Positions 23,709 to 34,041 of a stretch of DNA of 64,000 nucleotides are shown here, piece by piece. The translations under genes were made by a program, and so were the position numbers. Origin of the DNA: Combretum micranthum (taxonomy: Eukaryota; Streptophyta; Magnoliopsida; Myrtales; Combretaceae); the NCBI GenBank assembly GCA_024138025.1, contig JAMXBD010003387.1, forward strand, positions 1 to 64,000, written 5' to 3'. The notes under the pieces are model-generated. The model saw only the letters and a list, made by a program, of their open reading frames with translations, was not told where the DNA came from and did not search any database. Numbering within the stretch: position 1 is the stretch's first letter; each line of letters begins with the position of its first letter.

Positions 23709-25370
23709 AGTGGGAACAAGAGTACATCTCTTGTAGCTGATGATGGAACTTATGTGGCACCACTACTCAACCTAAATTTAAACTACTATTAAAGAAAAAA
23801 TCAACCCCGGTAAATAAGTCAAGTAAATACAATATAACTAGTATTAAAAAAAAAAAGCTAAATATCACAAATAATATTTAAATCATAACAAAATATATAA
23901 TTAAATACCTAAAATTTAAAATAATTCAATCTAAATGCATCAAATTTTTTTAAGTATAAAATTAATTAATTTTAAAAAAATAACCTTTTTTTTCAAAATT
24001 TAAATAATACTCGTGATACTAAACTATTAAAAGCTCGGATTCTTTTTTAAGTTAAAAAATTCTTTCATTATTTTTTAAACTAAAATAATATTAATACATA
24101 TAGGATGCAGAATGATGTCCGAGCCGAGCGAGATCTTGAACTGAATATGCGACTTATGACCATGCAAACCAATGTACGCAAACCGACGCGATGTCCGGCC
24201 GATCGGCCACAAATCGAAGATGGCCTTAAGACCGCACTCCGGTCGGACGTCATCCCACCCCTCCATACTAACAAGTGAACATATAGTAAACTACAGACAA
24301 ATTAACTGACTTAGGCACCGATTTGGACAAATTGAAATTGCATATCATGTTTATATTCTATATAAATACATCATCCCTAATATCTTTTCCTTCCATGAAA
24401 TATTTTGTCAACCGATCTTTCATCACACACTATTAATCACCGTCTTTCTTCCAAGCAACCTAGCGGATGCACCACGGCTCATTTTCCATCATTTCTTGAA
24501 TAGAAAAAATGGTTTAGAAACATCCCTTCCGGTCAAGCTTTCCACCTTTACCAAAAAGTCAAACAACGTGACATGACCAACGCAGTCCCGAAAACGACAC
24601 TGCCCAATGAACTAGACAAAAACCATGAAATATAAATATAAATATAAATATAATCATCCATCCAAGATAGAGCCACGCATTAAAAAACCATCATTAAAAA
24701 CAAGTAATCAGCAAACATTTATTTAAAACAGCCCATAGATATGCTCTTCTTTATTTTCTTTTAAAAAAAAAGAGACAAACACAAAAACAAAACAAAAAGA
24801 AAGCACAGAGCACCGGGATCAACTCAAATTAACAAACTCGTAAATCATGTAAATTGAAGGTTTTTATTGGTATTAGGTCATACTTATATATCTAATCTAT
24901 TCGATCTAGTATTTATAAGTTAAAAATTCTATTTCCTACATTTGTAAATTGATTTGATGTTTGATTTAAAAGTTTGTATCAGTATCTGCATCACATTTGT
25001 ACCATCATATCTGGTCTCTATTTCATTGATTTATATATAAAAAATCCATTTTTAATTCATATCTATTTTTAATCGACTACTTAAAAACGTCAAACAAATA
25101 GAAATCAAAACCACAAAAAGATCACAAAATAAACAGACGCTAATAGAATGTATTAAGTAGACAGAGCAGCAGGGAAAGGCACAAACTGGAAAAGCCACAA
25201 GAACAGTAGTAACATTGAATATTGGATTATATTACATTGATCAGCGACGAAAGCAACATAATTACAATAACAGCGAAGTAAAAAAGAAAAAGAAAAAGAC
25301 AAAGAAAAAACATAGATAAAATTAAAATATAGACAAATGTTCCAAATGAAAAACTTGGCAAAGTTACAAT
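23709..25370. other. AT-rich intergenic with a GC-richer patch at 24100-24265
   Basis: The patch 24100-24265 has CG-rich words in an AT-rich setting and overlapping short open frames on the minus strand. No domain is recognised. The rest is AT-rich and without gene signals. Confidence 0.4.
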
Positions 25371-25879
25371 TACAAATAATAGCAAAATGGAAAACATCAT
25401 TTTTCCGGCAGCCCTAAACTAATCCTCATCTTCCCCATCCTTCGTCTTCATACTATGTACAAATTTCCCAATTTTCCCCCCGCCTTATCTGGGTGTTTCT
25501 GTACGCGAAATTAACAAATCGAGCACCACAAACAAGAGGATCATATTAGATCTCCTCCTCTCTTTTTTTTTTTAACACCTTTTTTTTAAATACATAAACC
25601 CACATGAAATATGTACAAATATTTTCACCAAATCGAACACCAATATACACAACTAGGTCAGTTTATATCGGATTAAGAAGAATCAAACGTAATAAGGCCA
25701 CCGAATTTCAGACCAAATCTTCCGAATTCGCAGAAAAAAGAAATAAAGATTCTGTTACCAAAATTGAAGCCAAGCCATAAACCCATAATCATGAATCTTG
25801 TGGCATGACTTCCTCCCACTCCACGCCTAACAACACCTTTAAATCATCGACCACGGGGTCCCACGTCCAAAATCCTCGT
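25371..25879 (-). other. Probable 3' untranslated region of the TZF gene
   Basis: Lies directly downstream of the TGA at 25882-25880. It is non-coding and less AT-rich than deeper intergenic DNA. No polyadenylation signal could be fixed with confidence, so the lower boundary is a guess. Confidence 0.35.
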
Positions 25880-26153
25880 TCACTTCACCAATTCAGACAC
25901 CCACCCAACATCCGGACCGACCACCATTCCTTGGCCTTCCAAGGAATTCTCCTTACTGAGCTTAGCATAAATTCTAGCTCTCAAGTCCCTCCCTGACTCA
26001 ACCCTTTCCATTGCAGGCTCTTCCTCACAGCCTCCTTCCCACACAGAATCCAGCCCGCCGAACCCGACTCGGGTCGGCGTGATAGGAACGGAGTAAGACC
26101 CGGGACGAAGGACAGAGGACCGCGGAGATAGGGACCCATACCCACCACCAACC

Positions 26154-26189
<36 letters not shown>

Positions 26190-27463
26190 ATCCTCGGGCT
26201 TAGCTTCATTTTTCTCATGGAAGCCACAAGGTCACTCATAGAATTAGGCGATCCGATACCGATACAACCTCCGCCGTGCTGCGGAGACATCGGGGGAGAA
26301 TCAGATGGAGGGGAATTAGTGAACATCGATGCCGGGGAGGATGTGTAAGCAGCGTATTTGGAGAGGTAGGAATCAAAAGTTGGACGGGTTGGGGAGGTGG
26401 GGAAATCGCATTCCACAGAATGGGCAGATCGAGGACTTTGCTGTGGTGAGGACACGTGACGGAGCTGCTCAGGGGAGTGAGCAAAGAAACAGACGCGACG
26501 ACGACAGTTGAGACCGTCTTTGCAAGGTTGGGTGCGGTAGCGATCCGGGTGGAGCCAGCATTCAAAAACACCATGAGCAAATTCACATGAATCTCCCTTC
26601 TTACATACACCTATGCATACAAATACATTAAGATTTGTGTAAAATTAAACCATCATATGTACTACATAAATTTACCAATTTTTTTCATAATATGAGACTA
26701 TAATATAATTTTTTTTCATAACTGCAAGTATAATTAAAAATAACACTATTTAAATTTGACCATTAAAAATTTATATATATATTTATTTATTTTCATTGAC
26801 TTAATATATTCATTTCACCCCATTAATTGATCATTGATGAACTGGGACAGTCTTACCGAGTGGCCGCACAATACTCAAGAAAATTTTAATATACAAATTT
26901 AAAAAATCAGAATATTAAAACACGAATACGGCTGAAAATTACCATTTTTCAGATTGAGAATCACAAATTTGATACGATAAAGAAGCCCGAATCCGATTCG
27001 AAAACCAATTATATTTAAATCCCTCACCTTTGCGAAAATCAGGACAAGCATTTCCGGAATAATGAAACTTCCTAGGATCTCTTCTACGTGCTTTCTCGCC
27101 AGGATGAGCATAAGGACACTCGGTCCAATCATGCGACCTCCCACGCGCACACTTCCTCACTTTAAACTCGTACATCCGGAACTGATCGCACGAGAAAGCA
27201 TCCACCAGAGCATAATCACACTCATCGTCGAAACCCCCAACAACTTCCGTTTCATTAGACGGAAGGAAGCGGTGCAGCGCCGCTAGCGTCTCGGACAAGG
27301 AACCAGGGGAGTTACAGTACTCACTGCCAGCATTGACAGAATATGGGGAGTTGAGGCTAAGGTTAATCCCAGCCGCTGGTTCGTCGAGTGGGTCCCATGT
27401 AGGTGGGATCTGAACGGTTGGATTCGATCGCGTAGTTTCACCAAGCATCATCATTGTCATCAT
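25880..27463 (-). CDS. Arginine-rich tandem CCCH zinc-finger protein (AtTZF1/C3H23-like), two exons
   Basis: Spliced CDS 27463..27028 plus 26610..25880, 1167 nt, 388 residues. The family binds RNA (AU-rich elements), shuttles between nucleus and processing bodies or stress granules, and acts in hormone and stress responses and mRNA turnover. The RR region is C105-x5-H111-x4-C116-x3-H120. Finger 1 is C140-x7-C148-x5-C154-x3-H158 and finger 2 is C175-x5-C181-x4-C186-x3-H190, with the family's 16-residue spacer. A leucine-rich stretch at 55-67 may be an export signal. A glutamine run spans 287-298. The C-terminal block near residues 345-375 ([19 protein letters not shown]) is typical of AtTZF1-3 relatives. 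Splice phase is consistent (GGT glycine split G/GT). The first ATG is followed closely by four more in-frame ATGs. Length is within the family range (about 310-400). No frameshift or missing zinc ligand was seen, so it should be functional. Confidence 0.95.
26153..26188 (-). repeat. Poly-glutamine CAG-type microsatellite in the TZF CDS
   Basis: Twelve consecutive glutamine codons, eleven CAG and one CAA (the fourth from the C-terminal side), encode residues 287-298. They lie in the low-complexity region after the SMRKM motif. A near-pure codon run is prone to length change. Confidence 0.9.
26611..27027 (-). other. TZF intron (417 bp, GT-AG)
   Basis: The donor AAAG/GTGAGG follows residue K145. 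The acceptor TGCATAG precedes GTGTATGTAAG. Removing it joins the two zinc-finger halves in frame with all ligands at family spacing. The intron is AT-rich relative to both exons. If retained, the frame runs 28 more codons to a stop after residue 174. Confidence 0.92.
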
Positions 27464-27512
27464 CGTATTGTATTGTAATGTTCTCAGTCAAATGACAAAA
27501 TTTTACATGAGC

Positions 27513-27655
27513 AGAGGAGTGAGAGGGCGAGATAGAGAGAGAAAATGGTTTTAGATTCTAGTATTTTCTGAAAGCATGGTAACTGGTTTTTATGAGAAAG
27601 AAACTAACCATGATTGGGTTAAGGTTTAACTCTGATTGTGTTAAGGTTTAACTCT
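27513..27655 (-). promoter_or_regulatory. Proximal promoter and leader of the TZF gene
   Basis: On the minus strand, CATAAAAACC at 27594-27585 is a TATA-like box about 120 bp above the ATG. It is followed by a CT-rich stretch (27544-27513), which resembles the pyrimidine patch common at plant transcription starts. Further up, a 22-bp unit is repeated head to tail (27612-27633 and 27634-27655, one mismatch). It contains GGTTAA and GGTTTAA on the plus strand, GT-element-like words. Function is inferred. Confidence 0.45.
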
Positions 27656-28418
27656 AGTTGGGTCTAGAATGGTACCGCCTCCACTTCCACTTCAGCTTAG
27701 ATATGGGGTTTTGATAAAGCAGAATGCAGGATGAGTCTAGAAAATGAAGGTTTGATCTTTACCGTTCATCGAGGATTGTGTTCTGTGAACAACAGGTGAG
27801 GTTAGGATGGCCCATTGGATAAGGAAAGCGACTGGTGTCGTGGCACTTGGATTTTATTAGGTGGTAGGAGTGTCAAATATCACGGGATAAATGGGGTAGG
27901 GTTAGGGTTAGGGCTTGGACTTGGGTTTAGGGTTGGGGAAGATATCTCGGGGATTCGGGGATTTGATTATAACCCAAGTTGGGTTAGGTGAAATATTCAA
28001 TTATTTACTTTTACTATTTACTTTAATTTTATACTTGGGGGAAAGAATAATGACCCAACTTGTTGTATTTGGTTGGATGATCTAGTCTCTGTCAAGACTT
28101 AGAAAATTCCAAGTCCCACTTTGGACAAGAAGCATACACATCTTTTTAAAGTCAGATTAATGAAGTATTTTGGAAAGAATAGTTTATAAATAATTTTATT
28201 TTAAATTTATTCAATAATTATGGTTTGTTTATTTTGTGTTATTTAATATCTTAAAGGTTATTTATTAATTTCTATTAGTGCATTTTAATATCACATCACA
28301 TGAAGTAAATATGCTTTTTTTTTTTAAGTAAAAGTTTCTTAAAGATTTCATATGGTGCCTACAAACCTCAATCATAATCCATACAATTGTACACGCTCCT
28401 AAGCATTGCTTTAATTAA
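27656..28418. other. TZF upstream region, no other gene
   Basis: Between the proximal promoter and the next MITE. The part to about 27980 is less AT-rich and includes the TTAGGG-like stretch listed separately. No coding region. Confidence 0.45.
27893..27937. repeat. Short telomere-like (TTAGGG/TTTAGGG) stretch
   Basis: Contains GGGTTAGGGTTAGGG followed by GGGTTTAGGGTTGGGG, a degenerate run of a few telomere-type units about 430-470 bp upstream of the TZF ATG. Too short to be a telomere. It may be chance or a telo-box-like promoter element. Confidence 0.45.
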
Positions 28419-28850
28419 CCTCCCTTTGTTTTAAGGAAAAAATATTTATTAATAAAATATATATTTTTTAATGTTTGACTAATTTTATAAAACTAGTTTT
28501 TTTTATTTGTATAATTTCAAGGTAAGTCATATATTTTAATTATAAAAAATAAAATATATATTATAATGAGAAATAAATCTATATAAAAATATTTAAAATA
28601 TAAACAATAAATTTTTTAAATAGTAAATGATTGATAGATTAGCTTGTGTATCGATAGAAAAATGTCTTACATTCTTATAATTTGTAAGTTATTTTTTAAA
28701 AACTAAGTTATGCATAAGTCTATATTTTTCAAAATAAAAAAAATATTTTCTACTAATTATCTTATTTACTTTTAAGCATACATGAAATAACAACAAATGG
28801 CCATTTTCCCAAAAAAAAAAAAAAACATTTTCATTGAAGTAAACATGGCC
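28419..28850. mobile_element. Tourist-like MITE
   Basis: The left end CCTCCCTTTGTTTTAAGGAAAA and the reversed right end GGCCATGTTTACTTCAATGAAAA are imperfect inverted repeats. TAA precedes the left end and TTA follows the right. The interior is AT-rich without open frames. About 432 bp. Confidence 0.5.
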
Positions 28851-29307
28851 TTAGTGTTCTTGCTTTTAAAGAAGTTGCTATTACAATGTGTAGTCAAATT
28901 TTAAACATCAAATATTGTGATTCACAAAATAATAAATAAGTAATTCATAACTCTATCCTATTAATTGTTGTCCAATAGTTTATTTTATATCTTTTCATAA
29001 ATACCTATACTTGAAAATTGTGCAGCATTAGACTCTATGTCTATTTATAAATTCAATAAATACTTCATTCTTGTGGTAGAGACTTAATAGATATTTTATT
29101 ATAACTTCCACGTAATCCTTAAATTTTTTTCTATATCAATTAAATATCCAAATAGTAATCTAATTCTCATTAAATTATAATTTAGTTACGTCATTACTCA
29201 TATGATGAAGTGAATGAGCTATCAGTGTCTCTAGGTGCCATTTGATATTTTAAATTTTATATATTAATTTTTATTAATTAATTTATCAAAGATTAGAAAG
29301 ATAAAGT
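28851..29307. other. AT-rich intergenic, nothing recognised
   Basis: No gene or repeat could be assigned. Confidence 0.45.
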
Positions 29308-29315
29308 ATTTATTG

Positions 29316-29682
29316 ATAGAGCTATAAACGAGTCGAGTTGTTACAGTATCAAGCTCGAACTCGACTTGAATAAAAAACTCGAAACTCGAATTCTAACTCA
29401 AACTTGATCGAGCTTCGATTTTTAAACTCAAACTCGACTTGATTTAATACTTAATAAACTCGAACTCAACTCAATTGAGCTCGATTATTTTTTTTAAAAT
29501 ATTGATTTAACTATATAGAGTATTTAATACTTGATAAACTCGAACTCAACTCGACTCGATTTAATATTCGTTTAAACTCGATTAAGCCTGCGAACTCACC
29601 GAATCGAGTATTTTGAAACTCGAACTCGAGCTCGATAACTACTCGAGTAGCTTGAGAGTTGTCCCGACTCACTTACAGCCTT
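29316..29682. mobile_element. hAT-type MITE with perfect 8-bp target duplication
   Basis: ATTTATTG occurs at 29308-29315 and 29683-29690, directly flanking a 367-bp element. The left end ATAGAGCTATAAACGAG and the reversed right end AAGGCTGTAAGTGAG form the terminal inverted repeat. An 8-bp duplication with such ends fits the hAT superfamily. The interior is a dense array of CTCGAACTCGA-like words. No transposase. Confidence 0.75.
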
Positions 29683-29690
29683 ATTTATTG

Positions 29691-31974
29691 GTCTTTATGA
29701 AGATTCTAGAGTTTATATAAATCTTATTACAATAGTTTAAAAAAAAAAAAAAAAGAAGGGAAGCAGGTTATTGGTAAGAGGGATTGTATTAAGTATCTTT
29801 ATTAAGCATGCATCTAAAAAAAACAATTGAATGAATAGATTATTAGAAAAGATTGTCGTGGAAATATATTTATTACGGACAGCTGCAATTCCAAGGTCAG
29901 AATACATGTGAGACGGGGGTAGAGCGGGTACTTCTACCTCTTTTTAGTCCGCATAATTAATTATCTTATTATTCAAAAAATATATAATAATTAATATATC
30001 AAGTATTTTTGTGTTGTGATCAGGAATGGACAAAATCATATGACTGTGAATCCAAATTAGCTTTTTCTATTAAAAGATAGAATATAACATAATTTTTCTA
30101 TTTAAATATACTATAATAATTAGCTTTTTTCCAAACTTAGGGGATCGGATCCTCTATCAACCCCCTTCTTAGGTCAGTTCATGGTTGTAATCACGATTAG
30201 AGGTGCATATGAATCAAACCGTTTCATAAACCATTCAAGTTCAACTCGATATTTACTCAAATTTGATTCAAAAATAATCAAGTTAAACTCGAACTCAAGC
30301 TACTCAAACAGTTCATCGAGTCGAGCTCAAACTTTTCATTTTTAACTTAATTAACTCAGGAGCCTAATTGAGCTCAAGTTAAATATAAATGTTAATTGAA
30401 ATTGAATAAAGTTTAAGTATTAATATTACTTTAATTAGAATTAAAAATATATTTTTTAATATATCAAGTCTAAAAAAGCTTAATTGAACTGAATTCGAGG
30501 TTATATAATGTTACTTTAAGTCAAATTCAAGCTTAAAATCTCAAACTTAGTCAAACTTGAATCAAGCTCAAGTTTTTAAATTTTGAGTCAAACCCAAATT
30601 CAAAATTAGTAATGTATTGCTTTTACTCCACTCGTTTGAAGTAATATGAATATGAGCCATTAAATAACTGACATAGACCAATTTTGTCAAAACCATTATA
30701 AAAATTTGAATCAATCTATGATATATTATTTGAGGATGAGCGTAAATTTTGTAAGAAATTTAGGGTTTCTTTTTTGTTCTTCCTTCTTTTTTTCCGGTTT
30801 TCCTCATCAATTAAGTCACGTTGTAAAATTTAACTACTTATAAAGGGCATAGTGGTGAGACAGAATATTTATGCATATATAATTATATTTTCTTTCATGC
30901 GTGTACAGTCACTTTCCCTTGCTATGCCAAAAACGAAAGCTCAGTTTCCTTCTTTTTATTTACTTTCGATTCGTTTTCCATCTATGGAGGCACACTTGTG
31001 GGGATCATATCTAGAGTAGATCATTTAAACAACCAAAGTAGGCCATAATCCACCGAGGCACACCATCATTAGTCTCCTCAAATCACTTGCTAAGACATGA
31101 TCTCGTCTACATATGTTTGCTTTTTTTTGAATTAAATATATAATCAGTCCTAAGAATGATTTGGAAAGGAAAGCTATAAAACACAAATGGTCCATGAAAT
31201 AAAAGACGGAAAGCTTATTGTCTAATAAATCATCTAATCATTAATATAAATATAATAATTAAAATATTAACTATTTTAGTGGTTCAATCTCAATTAGGTA
31301 TAGTACAAACCATTTGATAGTCTATAAGGCCAATTGCATTAAAATTAATGACAAGACTATAAAATTATTTTTCCTATTCTATTTTTTTCGATTAACCATA
31401 TTTCCCTGTTAACCAATAGAATTATAGGAGTAAAAGTGCTCTCTAATGTTAAACTATTGACGATGTTGTCATATTCTATGCTAATCTATTTATAAAAACA
31501 ATAATTGTTTCCTAACAATACATTTTCTAAATTATAGTGGATTTTAGAATAGGAAATTATTCCTTTATTATTAAAATATTTTAGTGTAATTATATTGCAA
31601 TGATTATTCATGCGTGTACCACGTGATTTCCCATATGATCAAAATTTCATATGAATTATGAAAGAAAATTAGCATTGGATTAGAAGGCTAAACACACTAG
31701 TTAGAGATTTTAGGATCAAATGATTGGCTAAACAAACTAAATGGGGAATTTTATACAAAAGCCAGTTAGTTATATGTAGATGACTATTGACTATATATTT
31801 TTGGGTTGAGATATTAATAATGGGTTTGTAGTTTAGTAACATCTGGTCCTAGTCCTCATCCTTCGGAATTTAAAATAGCTTCAAAAAGTTTATAAATATT
31901 AAATTGATATTTTAACTTGAGATAATTAATTGTATACATAAATAAGATCAAGTAGCAAATGTTGTATTAACCAG
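29691..31974. other. Intergenic with a diverged hAT-like fragment at about 30205-30600
   Basis: The fragment starts GAGGTGCATATGAATCAAACC and is full of CTCAAGCT/TCAAACTTGA words like the CTCGA-rich elements. No right terminus or target duplication is found. The remainder is AT-rich without a gene. Confidence 0.4.
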
Positions 31975-32024
31975 CCCCCCCCCCCCCCCCCCCCCCCCCC
32001 CCACACACACACACCCACACATAA
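31975..32024. repeat. Homopolymer (C)28 followed by (AC)n
   Basis: Positions 31975-32002 are 28 consecutive C. An ACAC-rich stretch to about 32024 follows. Long C runs are rare in AT-rich plant DNA. The exact length is error-prone in sequencing. Confidence 0.85.
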
Positions 32025-32051
32025 AGTCCTTCGTGTACCATAACTAAGATA

Positions 32052-32456
32052 GGGTAAATTACATGTAAATGTATTAACGTTTGGGAGTAAGTTCATTAAG
32101 GTTTCAATGTTTGAAATAGTTAAAAAGATGAATCGACGTTTAGAGATTAATTTATTTAAGGTATCAGCATTTCAAGTAATTAAAAAAAAGTATCAACTTC
32201 TCGATGCAGTACCCGAGTCTTTGCCCATTTAAGGAATATGGAGGAGGTATGTCCTCTCAATCGCCTGACCAATAACCAGCTCGAAAAGTACCCCCTTCCA
32301 TTATGATAAGGGTGGATGGTAAGGCTAGAATAGGTATAATCGCTTGAACGGCTAGAAAGAAGCGAGCCAACTATCTTCCATAAAAAAGAATATATATATA
32401 TATAAATCGATATTCGATGTTTAATGAGATAGTATACTTTTTTGTGTAATTTACCC
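32052..32456. mobile_element. MULE-type MITE carrying a GC-richer insert
   Basis: GGGTAAATTACA at the left and TGTAATTTACCC at the right are near-perfect inverted ends. They are flanked by AACTAAGATA (32042-32051) and AACTAAAATA (32457-32466), a 9-10 bp target duplication with one mismatch. Inside, 32195-32375 is markedly less AT-rich than the arms. That could be captured host sequence, as in Pack-MULEs. Its open frame at 32180-32458 on the minus strand spans the element and resembles no known protein. Confidence 0.75.
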
Positions 32457-32618
32457 AACTAAAATAGTAAAAATGAAGTTGATATATATAAATACGTATA
32501 TGCCCAAAATCTTAAGTTAACATCATTTAAAATCTTTTTATGAAAAAGTGGTCGAAAATAAATATTAGTTACCCAAAGTTTTGACTATTTATTACTATTA
32601 AGATGGGGTGTGCAGATG

Positions 32619-33305
32619 TGATACGAATCTGGCCACGCTTCGATTCGCTCCACGTTCGAAATGACTAGATCTGGATAAATTTGATACACTAATCCTCAAC
32701 CAACGCTGAGAACCCTAGGATTATCGATCCCAAGACCTAACAAACAATCGAAAAACCTTGACCGTTGCTTAAAATAAAGCACGAACCTTGGTAAAAATTA
32801 GAAAGACGCCACAATCAAATGAGGATGAATTTGATTGATAAGTCTGAATAACAAGAACGCCACGGATTATCAATCAGATAAGTTCAATAAGTTCTCACAA
32901 GAACTCACAAGAGAAAACTCTCAAAATAAAAACTAATATCCAAGTCTACTTGAGACATAGCAAATATGACTACTTATAAAGACCTAAGAAACTCAAAAGA
33001 CCTAAGAAACGACCTAGGAAACTCAAAAGACCTAAGAAGCAAAAGGTCATTATGACATAAAAGATAAGCTGGTAGCCTAAATAACAAAGTTGGCAGCCAT
33101 TGATTGAAATAATATATGAAATAAAAGACATTGTCAAAGTTGCTCTTAGGCCGGCATAAAGTCTGGCGGCCTATTCTTCCAAGCCGGCGGCGTTGGCTTA
33201 TAGGCTGGCGGCTTATAGTCCGGCTTTGATCCAATTCACCCATAACGCTTCTATTTTGCTCCTATTCATCCTAATCGACTCTTGTTCCTTCTCATTTTCG
33301 CATTA
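32619..33305 (-). repeat. E2 3' LTR
   Basis: Matches 35299-35986 along its length. Its plus-orientation start is TGATACGAATC, and its end TTTTCGCATTA has a mutated CA. Confidence 0.88.
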
Positions 33306-33319
33306 GTCCCTCCTTCTTT
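33306..33319 (-). other. E2 polypurine tract
   Basis: The minus strand reads AAGAAGGAGGGAC directly upstream of the 3' LTR, the expected place for the plus-strand primer. Confidence 0.7.
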
Positions 33320-33571
33320 AGAAGGATTCGCCGTCGAATCCGCGCGTCCATGGGTCTTTAAAAGTCTTTGATGCTTCCTATGGAATTGTTGCACTTATCA
33401 CTTGTCCTTTGAATCCTACAAATAAGAATCATTCTTTATAGGAACAAATGAAATATGATTGTTAGTTGCAACCTTCCTAGCAAATATTACACTCTTATTA
33501 CTCATAAGTGTATCACTCTTATTTTTGTTTTGAGCACTCATGTGTTTGCCTTTCTCTCTCAAATCTCTCAT

Positions 33572-34041
33572 CTATATTTGCTGATCCTCATGTGCTTCAC
33601 TTGGATTGACAGGTATTAATTCCACATGTTGGTTGTTCAAATCAAATGAATAGTAATTCTTCAAACCATCATATAAAACTTGGCTATCAAATTGCCATGG
33701 ACGACCCAACAGAATGTGCCCGCATGCATTGGCGCTACATCACAGAGGACTTTATCCTTGTAGCTACCAATTGAAAACTCCAATAACACTTGATTCGTCA
33801 CCTTCACTTCACTACATTCATTAAATCATTGGAGTTTATAGGGATTAGGGTGCTTTAATATAGGCAAATGCAACTTTTCTATCAACAAAGCACTAACAAT
33901 ATTAGTACCACTTCCATTGTCAATCAATAAGCTACAAACCTGATTGTGCACTAAACATCTAGTATGGAAAATTTGTTCTCTCTGCACTTCCATCTTTTCT
34001 TTTACCTGCTCAACTGCTTTTTTCTTCCCAATTACAATCAA
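33572..34041 (-). pseudogene. E2 aspartic protease remnant
   Basis: The open part (34041-33826) contains LLIDNGSGTNIVS, a retropepsin active-site motif in which the usual D-S/T/G-G/S triad is altered to D-N-G. Downstream of 33826 the similarity continues across at least one frameshift to a stop at 33574-33572. The domain that normally links protease to RT ends here and no RT follows. Confidence 0.75.

Noticed and set aside
24840..25140. Possible fourth copy of the Tourist-like family
   Set aside because: Shares only general TGTATCTGAT-like words; the left end and the TAA duplications are absent.
26236..26610. Alternative minus-strand frame of 124 codons inside TZF exon 2
   Set aside because: A shadow frame; the spliced frame keeps all zinc ligands and the conserved C-terminus.
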